Shown here: positions 57,901 to 64,000 of the stretch, piece after piece
Layout of the letters: every line of letters begins with the position of its first letter
Position numbering within the stretch: position 1 is the first letter of the stretch
From: Pyropia haitanensis
Taxonomy: Eukaryota > Rhodophyta > Bangiophyceae > Bangiales > Bangiaceae
Direction: 5' to 3'
Assembly: GCA_008729055.1 (NCBI GenBank)
Contig: SDUX01000007.1
Location: 372,001-436,000, forward strand
Length of the DNA stretch: 64,000 nucleotides
Made by a program: the position numbers and the translations under genes
The notes under the pieces: model-generated
The model's database searches: none
Seen by the model: the letters and a program-made list of their open reading frames with translations, nothing else
What the model was told of the DNA's origin: nothing

Positions 57901-58278
57901 AACTCCGTCCTGCAAGCGACGCGAGTGGGCCATGAAGCGGTCACCCTCCCGGCCCACCGCAGCAATAAGAGCGTCCGCCGCCTCCTTCCGCCACACGTAC
58001 CGCAGCGCCGCATCAACGAGACGGGCTACGTTGGAGTCGTCGACGTCAAACAGCCCAACACGATCATACACAGAAACCCAGTAAACGCTGGTCACAGGGC
58101 TGTCCCGCTTGGTGTTGGCACGACTCACCGCCCCATGAACGCTCGCGTCCAGCGGCGTCAACACACGCTGGAGGCGTTGAGCTGCAGCCAAGAAGTCGTT
58201 GAGGAAGGGGGCGATCTTCTCCCTGGTTCGCTCGTCCGTGATGGCCAGGCCCTTCAGCGCCTCCTCAAAGCGCTCCAT
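54985..58278 (-). CDS. 1097-residue Gly/Ala/Asp-rich protein of unknown family
   Basis: An intronless frame with M at 58278 (MERFEEALKGLAITDERTRE); M at 58404 would add 42 residues. The first ~250 residues look like a folded, mainly helical domain (REKIAPFLNDFLAAAQRL, TSVYWVSVYDRVGLFDVDD, LRYVWRKEAADALIAAVG, ALQAFLIARAGL). A long low-complexity centre (about 290-700) is rich in GGDAGGE and includes three 28-residue tandem repeats. A second ordered part follows (LVLGYLVAYLRSSALPTW, RSLWCPRVRMTGIKAAFDVP, DDFVIITAITVFKSKGIADV, IAVLLLLCSIVEEMPRIIAE), and then a basic tail with KRS and RRAVRRQ clusters. I recognise no family. Its convergence with the PIF1-like gene suggests, but does not prove, that they belong together. 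Confidence 0.7.
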   Translation of the reverse strand: MERFEEALKGLAITDERTREKIAPFLNDFLAAAQRLQRVLTPLDASVHGAVSRANTKRDSPVTSVYWVSVYDRVGLFDVDDSNVARLVDAALRYVWRKEAADALIAAVGREGDRFMAHSRRLQDGVGESEGGTVHGARMAGAAPLLPSLMMTLPALRARVAFSAVRPPICVPNSAALSSAKAVIAAVAASPNPASLCRVIAFRACTALQAFLIARAGLTEATLAGVIDVAPGAGGYAAAVAVDPVGNAAGTLAGGTVNHSDGGSDNNTAGDVGHTMAGDAVRDAAGGQNEGAVGGAAGVAGDDAGGESGDERRGEAGSDAGSDAGHQSGRDASSTAGGDAGGNASSDGGGEVGGLAGGDAGCGARGQSGGDAGSQVGGQSGGVAGGEAAGPSGGDAGGDAGGQVGGESGGDAGGEAAGPSGGDAGGDAGGQVGGESGGDAGGEAAGPSGGDAGGDAGGQVGGVSGGGEDGKVRGQAGGTAANPSTAAAAGGAAGGAAGETAVRTDGLAASNAIGAAAIRAPANESAGPRTETAGGTRDGAAGENSAGATTVVAAEAATVTAGVVPGRGGGRSVGNARSSAVATQEDAADAAAVSRADAGAAPTASESSNAKDAGEVEDTPADAASGAGMSRSTLVLGYLVAYLRSSALPTWKSPRAGKAPAPAGTMANPLGTVSVDKNRSLWCPRVRMTGIKAAFDVPALASRRLKLGSVDDFVIITAITVFKSKGIADVIAVLLLLCSIVEEMPRIIAETLEASFEARPARHSSLVLSGLDVQPEKPDSVQRTDVGGGVGPAAATAEAATVTDAAPAANQENEARDSGAPGNGAVAAQGAAVVNNADAARRPAAPSPPVGSGDDSRQADRVGTGGGAAGTGGDDAGAGSGPPGDGDGFQENANASVEAAYIMRAIRAAADKRASRLAVRRAVRRQHAVAHAVGSTATTGNRPPAGARKRSTPPGGSSARAPKRSKAGASARKGLQDHVAGTSVAARGGDTPGSSGAGGTGVASGSVGLPGGGGTPRREDASRSSGAAPSRDAARRQETGASGNTAGGAGGTVDGGSAGTEIIESNGGEAGRKVVASGGKAAGTLEGVVPTSTTVAQ
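56898..57150 (-). repeat. 84-bp coding tandem repeat, 3 copies
   Basis: Three nearly identical units of about 84 bp (starts near 56898, 56981 and 57065, ending near 57148) within the unknown gene encode 28-residue repeats containing GPSGGDAGGDAGGQVGGESG. Near-identity at DNA level implies recent duplication or conversion. Confidence 0.9.
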
Positions 58279-58404
58279 GACAGGAGATAGCCCGAATCCG
58301 CTCCTTCCGGAGAGAGGCACGCCAACGAGAGAAGTTGGGCGGCGACAACAGCTGCACAGGCGTGCCGGACGAGCGGGCGGGAAATGAGAGGCCTCGCCGG
58401 CCAC

Positions 58405-58960
58405 GCGGCTTCCAAGTGAAGCGGGGGCCGTTCGGGGGCTCCGGCACAGCGGAGGGGAGGTGGGCGGAGGAACCGGCTGTCCGGTGGCACCGGGCTGCTC
58501 CTACGTCCGGTATCGGGCAAGGGGTCGGGCGTGGTCACCACGCGATCTTGGCCACCGGCCGACAGGGGGTGGGAGGGGGGCGCCACCGGCTGCGCGGTGG
58601 AGGTCCAACGGGGTGGGCCGAGGGCGCGGTGCGAGAGAAAGATGGGAGGGGGGGGGAATCCGCTGTGCGGGAAACAGCCACAGAGGTGGGCCGACGGCGC
58701 GGTGTGCGATGGGGGTCGGAGGGGGGGGCACCGGTTGCGCGGGGGAGGCCCAGACGAGTGGCCGAGGGGGGTTGGACAACGCCATGGCTGGCGAGGCGGA
58801 GGTACGGGCTGCTCGTTGCAAGGCGCCAAGACGCGGAGTCCGCCAGAGGGCGCGCGGGCCGACAGCATCCTCAAGCCGGTGCCTCCTGAAGGCGGGCAAC
58901 CTGCTCTTGTGCAGCCGACGGCAAGCCGTGTGGCTGCACAGCCCTTCTGGTCATGCGCCC
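58405..58960 (+). repeat. degenerate G-rich tandem repeat, period about 75 bp
   Basis: Three to four diverged units share GGGAGGGGGG...CACCGGYTGCGCGG...GGTGGGCCGA between about 58,440 and 58,790. Frames on both strands are open but compositional. Confidence 0.55.
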
Positions 58961-60430
58961 CGGTGGACGGTGGCGAGTAACTGTACAATTTCCATTACCC
59001 AATTCTCCCTGGACCCCCCCCAACAACACCCCCAACCCCCCCTCCCACGTGGCGCGCGCGGAGCGCGCCCCCGCCCCCCCCCCCCACGACCACCCACTGC
59101 GTTTTTTTGCAGTGTGTTTGAGATTCTCAAATACTGCCTCGAAGCTCCTGCCACACAGGACGTTGACGGATCCGCACTGCCACAATGGATCGGAAGTTGC
59201 TGTGTCACTCAAGGCGGAACAGGAGTTCTAATGCATTTATGAATATACTTGTATGCTACTTTTCTTGGGCTTGAGCCCTTCGTAGCATGCTGTGTTCGGG
59301 CAAAACGGTGTGTGAAGAACGGGCGCGGAGGTGGACCGAACAGTGTTCGGGCTGTGTTCGGTGTTCGGGGCAGATCTGGCCGGGTGAAGGACGGCCCTTA
59401 CATGGAAAAAGGCCGACTGGTCCTGTGGGGAGGGGGTGCCCAGAAACCCCGAAGAGAGCGGGTCTGTCGGACAGCCTGATGGCTCGCGCCAAATCCGTCT
59501 TCGCTGGCAGCCAAGCAGAAGGAGCAGTTCCTTCATGCACACCGAGCGTGCACATCCACGACACGGACCGCACGCTCCCCCACCTGCCCTGTTTTACCCA
59601 CATGCTCGCTCCTATCGGCGCCCCGCCCGCCGCACCCAACACCCCACACCCCACACCACTCCACCCCACACCACCCCCACCCCACCCCACTCCCTGCGGC
59701 TGGGAGGCGGCCCCCCCGGACCCCCACCACCACCCCGCCCACCCCACTCACCCCACCCACCCAGCGCCACCCGGCGGCGGCGAGCGCGGGCGCGACAACG
59801 GCGGCAGCGGTGAGCGCGGCGGCCGCGGCGGACAATCGGACGGGGACCGCGGCGGCGGCGGACGCGTCGGCGGCGGCGGGCAATGGCGGCGGCGACGACG
59901 GCGGACACATTGGGCGCGCACGGCAGCGGCGGGCGCGGCAGCGGCGGCGGGGGGAGCCGGCGGCGGCTGCGGGTGCGGCGGCGGCGAGCGCGCCGGGGGG
60001 AGGCCCCCCCGGACCCCCCCGCCACCCCACCACACCCACACACCCGGCGGCGGAGGGCGCGCCGGGGGGAGGCCCCCCCGGACCCCCCCCGCCACCCCAC
60101 CACACCAACTCACGGCGCGCCACCCGGCGGCGGCGGTGGCCCGCGCGGCGGCGGCGGCGGCGGGTGCGGCAGCGGCGGCGGGGGGAGCCGGCGGCGTCTG
60201 CGGCTGCGGCGGCGACGGCGACGGAAGGAGGCCCCCCCAGACCCCCCCCGCGACCCCACCCACCCCACCCACCCGGCGGCGGCGGGCACGGCGGCGGCGG
60301 TGGCGGCGGTGGCCGCTGCCGCGGCCCTGGAGGGGGGTGCGTAAATTTTGGTTACTTTTTATGGGCGGATCCCTACCCACTTTTTTTTTTGGAGACCCCC
60401 CCCTCACTGTGGTTGGATCACCAAACTAGT
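58961..60430. other. dispersed repeats and GGC-rich tract upstream of the LTR element
   Basis: TGTACAATTTCCATTACCC (58,982-59,000) is followed by a short C-rich tract and then the repeat also seen at 40,917-40,958. From 59,780 to 60,340 lies a (GGC)n-rich tract with repeated GGGGAGGCCCCCCCGGACCC modules. Long frames here are compositional. A palindrome GGGCTTGAGCCC is at about 59,267. No gene is supported. Confidence 0.6.
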
Positions 60431-60431
60431 A

Positions 60432-61504
60432 TGTAGAATAACGTAGCGGGGTCAACGGCCTTCGAACCGACCGGGCAATCGAGCAGAGGGTAGCCGTCGT
60501 CCGAGCACACCCAAGCACGAGTCTATGCAATGATCCCACTTCGCCTTGTCTCTCTGCGCTCCCCCCTCGCTACTCGATGCGAGGAAGCGCTTATATAGGC
60601 GCGGAGCAGCTCGCCACAGGCGCGACAAGGCACTCCACACCCCCCAGGGAAAGCAAAGCACACAAGCAAATCAATCAGACAGCGCAGCGCGAGGATTCAG
60701 CGGCAATCGCCAGCGCGGCCATCGTGTGCCATCGAGGATGACATCAGTTGATGGCATGGTATGGACAGTTCCATCGCGTTCCATCAGCTTACAGCAATGA
60801 CACGTCGGCGTCAAATCGATTGCACGACAATCGTGTCAGCAGCACCAGCGACATCCAGATCCGTCTAGAAGTGTCGCGTGGTTGTAGCGTTTGGGGCCTC
60901 TGGTGGCGGCCTGACGAGGCCTACGTTGCGGCGGTCCCGCGTTACCTGGCGGCCCGCGGTGGCATGGTGGCGGACTCGATCCGGGTGGCGGTTGTGGCGG
61001 CCCTTCCCCCTGGTTGGACTTGGTGGCCTGCTACTTACGGTTTCTCTTGCATTTGTTCTCATCGATTTTCACTGCGTGATTTCGTGCTTTTCGCCTTTTT
61101 TTCCCATTGGGTTTTTGGGCGGATTGCATCTGTGTGAGGGTTTTTCGCTTGCATCTGAGTGGAGGGATTTTAGCGTGGAGCGGGGTGCCCCGGCGGGGCA
61201 GGTGCACGCTGGCACTTGGCCCGCTGGAGGCGCCCCTGAGAGGGGGCGCCCTGGCGGCCCCTCGGGGGGTGGTGTGGAGAGCTCTTAAGGGCTTGGCCCG
61301 CGGGCCACGCGAGATCCTTCTTGTAAAACAACGTTGCTTTGGGTTCTCCTTCCCCTTGGGCTTTAGCCTTTTCCCTTACCTCTGGCTGTTGAGGTGGGCA
61401 AGTGTGTGTGGGACTCCCTGGCCCGTTCCTTCTGGTAGCCCTCTGTTCTCTGGCGGTGGCGACGCGGGGCGGACAAGGGCCGCAGAACGGCCAATAACGC
61501 TACA
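60432..61504 (+). mobile_element. 5' LTR of a Ty3/gypsy retrotransposon
   Basis: The boundaries are the short inverted ends TGTAG (60432) and CTACA (ending 61504), giving 1073 bp. It contains a TATA-like TTATATAGG at 60591-60599, which could drive the genomic transcript. Five bases before the LTR (TAGTA, 60427-60431) would be the left target duplication. The 3' LTR is outside the window, so the limits rest on TG..CA ends, the PBS just downstream and the gag position. Confidence 0.72.
60591..60599 (+). promoter_or_regulatory. TATA-like box in the LTR
   Basis: TTATATAGG, about 160 bp inside the LTR, followed by GC-rich DNA; likely the U3 promoter element. Confidence 0.5.
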
Positions 61505-61508
61505 TAAA

Positions 61509-61523
61509 TGGTGGAGCAGCAGG
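61509..61523 (+). other. candidate primer-binding site
   Basis: TGGTGGAGCAGCAGG begins four bases after the LTR end, the usual place for a TGG-initial sequence complementary to a tRNA 3' end. The matching tRNA was not identified. Confidence 0.45.
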
Positions 61524-61655
61524 GGAGGGGCAACATCATCTCCTGAACCAGGACGCCCTTCTCCTTTTTCTTTTGTAGCGGGCCATCTTTGTTCTTCGGT
61601 TCCTGTTCTTCTCTTGAGCTACAAGTGGCCTACCAGTCGAGTGTCGACGGCCAAC

Positions 61656-63347
61656 ATGGCGGATCTCCCTCCCGGTGGCAGGGGCCGCGGTGCGCCGTCG
61701 GACGTGTCCCGAGTTACTCCTGCGGGTGGCGGAGGCCCCTCGGCCGGTCGTGGTCGTGGTGGGCCAACGGGGATTCCCCTCCGCCGCTCCCTTACTCCGC
61801 CCTACGGGGGGCCTCGCCGTGGCTCTCCATCTTTGGGGCCAATTGAACTACGGTCGGTCCTCGATGACTTTCGGACGGACATCTTGGCCGAGGTGTCCCG
61901 CGCGGTGACGGCCAGCCAAGCCGCCATCACGCCGTCGGTTGCTGAGGATCAAGTGGGCCAACCGGCGGAAGCCGGTGGGTCCCGCACAAGCAAGAAGGAG
62001 GGTGGCCCCAAGGCCCGACGCCGCTCGCGGCGTCGCCGACACTCCTCGTCGGGCTCTTCTGGGGAGTCGTCGTCCTCGTCGGCCAACGAGGATGACGTGG
62101 GCCGTCATGATCAAGGTGAATCGCCGACCTCCGCAGGCCCTCAAGTTATCGCGGCGGCCGACGATCGCTTTTCGCGGGTGCTGGACTACAACACCTACCG
62201 CCTCCGGAACCGGATCGAGGCCTATGGGGCCAAGGAAGCCGGCAAGGTGGGGCGGATGGCCAAGAACATGAAACACTCTTTTGGGGGCTTTCCTCCCTTT
62301 TCGGGCAAGGAGCCTTTGAAGGTCTTCTCATGGCTTCGCAAGTTTACCAAGGCCTGCGACGACAACGGTGTTTCGGAGGGGATGGCCCTCTACGTGGTTC
62401 CCCACTTCCTTTCCGGGGACGCGGAGGCCCGATACACGCGGGCACTCCCGGACTCTACGGGTGCCACAAGCGGGGCGGCCATCACTTCCTACCCCGAGGC
62501 CATCAACTGGTTCTTGGAGACCTACGCGGAGCCCCACACGTTGGCCCTGGCGCAGGACAAGTTTAGTCGGGCGACCAAGGAGGCCGACGAGTCCGTCGAG
62601 GCCTTTTCCCTTCGGCTGCGTGGCCTCTCGGAGTCCTGCGGGAATATTCACTCGGAGGGCACCATGAAGCAGCAGCTTATTCAAGGCCTACCGGAGTTCC
62701 TTCGAACGGACGCGTTTGTCTACAACGAGCCCTCGTGCACCTACCAGAGGCTTGTCACCTATACGGCCGGCAAGTTCAAGGCGGCCAAGGATGTGATCGA
62801 GTTGGCCAAGGGGGGATCCAAGGAGTCGGATGGAGGCCGACGGTCTTCGTTTGGCCCCCGCCCGGCGACCCCCCGGCCACGACTTCCAATGATGGCCATG
62901 GATGCGATGGAAGGCCGTCAAGAGATTGATCAAGGCACGTCGGGCCGACGGGATGGACGGGCGACTTCGTCCGAGTGGGCGTATGAGCCCGCCACTCGTC
63001 GTCACCTGGCGGCTCGGACGCCGGAGGCCCGTGGGCCTCTACGTTGCTACGTGTGCTGGGAGGCCGGTCACATGGCCCACCAGTGCCCCAAGTTGTCGGC
63101 CGTCCAGCGCGACCAAGTGGTGAAGGCCCGCGACGCCTTCCTCAACTCTACGCGGGGCCACAAGAAGGTGGCCGACGAGGCCAGCTACCGCGCGCAGCGG
63201 GACGTCAATCGACGGACCCGCATCGCCGTGGTGCAGGCCCTAGTGGACGGGATTGATCAGTCCGACGAGGAGGAGAACGCCCGTCGGGAGGCCCACGTGA
63301 CGCGGGCCAAGCCGGCCGGCCCTCCCCCGTCGTCGGGGGAAGCCTAG
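61656..63347 (+). CDS. gag: Ty3/gypsy Gag polyprotein
   Basis: The structural protein of the retrotransposon capsid, 563 residues, starting MADLPPGGRGRG. After a basic, Ser-rich N-terminal region comes a retrotransposon Gag (capsid) domain: FPPFSGKEPLKVFSWLRKF, a helical middle, FLETYAEPHTLALAQDKF and LRLRGLSESCGNI. A CCHC zinc knuckle follows, CYVCWEAGHMAHQC (C-x2-C-x4-H-x4-C), for RNA binding. The frame is open upstream through the LTR, but this ATG is 150 bp past the LTR and precedes the first Gag-like sequence. It ends in TAG at 63345-63347 and overlaps pol by about 90 bp. The frame is intact, which suggests a young copy. Confidence 0.85.
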   Translation: MADLPPGGRGRGAPSDVSRVTPAGGGGPSAGRGRGGPTGIPLRRSLTPPYGGPRRGSPSLGPIELRSVLDDFRTDILAEVSRAVTASQAAITPSVAEDQVGQPAEAGGSRTSKKEGGPKARRRSRRRRHSSSGSSGESSSSSANEDDVGRHDQGESPTSAGPQVIAAADDRFSRVLDYNTYRLRNRIEAYGAKEAGKVGRMAKNMKHSFGGFPPFSGKEPLKVFSWLRKFTKACDDNGVSEGMALYVVPHFLSGDAEARYTRALPDSTGATSGAAITSYPEAINWFLETYAEPHTLALAQDKFSRATKEADESVEAFSLRLRGLSESCGNIHSEGTMKQQLIQGLPEFLRTDAFVYNEPSCTYQRLVTYTAGKFKAAKDVIELAKGGSKESDGGRRSSFGPRPATPRPRLPMMAMDAMEGRQEIDQGTSGRRDGRATSSEWAYEPATRRHLAARTPEARGPLRCYVCWEAGHMAHQCPKLSAVQRDQVVKARDAFLNSTRGHKKVADEASYRAQRDVNRRTRIAVVQALVDGIDQSDEEENARREAHVTRAKPAGPPPSSGEA

Positions 63348-64000
63348 CGGGGAGTGGGTTTTCGCCTACTCCCCGCCCCTGGGATAGAACCTGCACGCCT
63401 ACTACGTTTGCATCTACGACTTCCCGTTGCCCTCCTGTACTCCGCCGTCGGGCCCCTGCTTATGGGCCGGAGGAGTACCATCGTGGGGCCCCCTATGCGT
63501 TTAAGGGGACCCTCCTTGTTCTTCGTAAGAGAAACTTTGAGATTGAGACGGCCATCCAGTTGACTCATCGGCACAAGGCCCAACCAACCCGGGCAGTCTT
63601 GGACACCGGCGCGGGCCCAAGCGTTATCCGTGAGGACTTCCTTCCTGAGGGCTGGCGGCGCTACGCTTACCGGCCCCCGAAGTCAACCCGAGTGTGCGAC
63701 GCCTCGGGACAACTACTACGGGCCTGCGCGGTGCTCGAGACGACCGTCCTCGTGGAGGGAAAGGCCATGGTGTTCTCTTTCTTGGTTGTCAAGGCCCTCT
63801 CCGTCCCTGTTATCCTCGGGATGGATTTCCAAAAGGAGTACGTGAAGGCCATCTACCCGGGGACGGAGGCCGTCCTGTGGTATGACGGGTCCCTCACTTC
63901 CGCCGTCAGGGCGTGGACGGGCAAGGAACAAGCGGCCCCGCAGCAGAGGGCCCCTTCCTTACGACTTGACCCGGCCGCCCTAAGCCTTTCCCGGTCGGTC
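63257..64000 (+). CDS. pol: Ty3/gypsy Pol, aspartic protease part (truncated by window end)
   Basis: Pol is read in the -1 frame relative to gag. The frame opens after a stop at 63254-63256 and overlaps the gag end, so it is probably expressed by -1 frameshifting. The retroviral-type aspartic protease is visible: VLDTGAGPSVI with the catalytic DTG at 63602-63610, and VPVILGMDFQ as the flap-distal ILG motif. Reverse transcriptase, RNase H and integrase should follow beyond the window. No stop occurs to base 64000. Confidence 0.82.

Noticed and set aside
60450..60510. tRNA-like GGTTCGAA on the minus strand near 60,470
   Set aside because: The T-loop would be 8 bases with poor stem pairing, and no acceptor or anticodon arm could be drawn; it lies inside the LTR.
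61107..61655. Gag start upstream at 61107
   Set aside because: That sequence lies in the LTR and before the PBS, so it would not be translated from the genomic RNA as Gag; the ATG at 61656 precedes the first Gag-like residues.
1..64000. Bacterial operons, riboswitches, CRISPR arrays, rRNA genes
   Set aside because: No direct-repeat/spacer arrays, no rRNA-like sequence and no Shine-Dalgarno-spaced operons; spliceosomal introns show a eukaryotic genome.

Overview
This looks like nuclear DNA from a very GC-rich eukaryote with few introns, most plausibly an alga and perhaps a bangiophyte red alga of the Porphyra/Pyropia type. Evidence: long GCC/GGC tracts; spliceosomal GT-AG introns of about 70 to 420 bp; typically eukaryotic proteins (profilin, cornichon, an NT-C2 coiled-coil protein, a TPR/J-domain/DnaJ-X protein); a membrane GT2 cellulose-synthase-like enzyme; and eukaryotic transposons. 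The taxon is inferred, not proven.

Layout. Bases 1-13,200 contain no gene I can support. They hold repeats: two candidate terminal-inverted-repeat elements (1728-2401 and 5617-7630), a large fold-back element (9350-9995) and three GC-extreme tracts. Bases 13,217-39,174 are the host gene island: profilin (+), an NT-C2 coiled-coil protein (-), a small hypothetical membrane protein (+), a cellulose synthase (-), pantothenate synthetase (+), cornichon (-), a heparan-alpha-glucosaminide N-acetyltransferase-like membrane protein (+) and a giant TPR/J-domain protein (-). Most neighbours are convergent pairs with short 3' gaps. Host introns with clear borders are 346, 384 and 417 bp.

Bases 39,175-58,400 are a repeat-rich block with three large genes unlike the host island: a KDZ-like (CxC-type) DDE transposase (-), a PIF1-family helicase with a novel N-terminal half (+), and a 1097-residue Gly/Ala/Asp-rich protein of unknown family (-). 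The transposase and helicase each have one tiny intron (69 and 71 bp). A 35-bp minisatellite with a 70-bp higher-order period lies between the two. This cassette is my best candidate for an undescribed mobile system.

Bases 58,400-60,430 are degenerate repeats and a GGC-rich tract. From 60,432 to the window end is the 5' part of a Ty3/gypsy LTR retrotransposon: LTR 60,432-61,504 (TGTAG...CTACA), candidate PBS, gag with a zinc knuckle, and the start of pol (aspartic protease) in the -1 frame.

Cautions. Homopolymers of 10 to 38 identical bases are common, so some frame breaks (notably in the acetyltransferase-like gene and the PanC N-terminus) may be sequence-length errors. Very long open frames over the GCC/GGC tracts are compositional and are not annotated as genes. 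Splice sites were placed by eye from GT/AG, phase and protein-family continuity.
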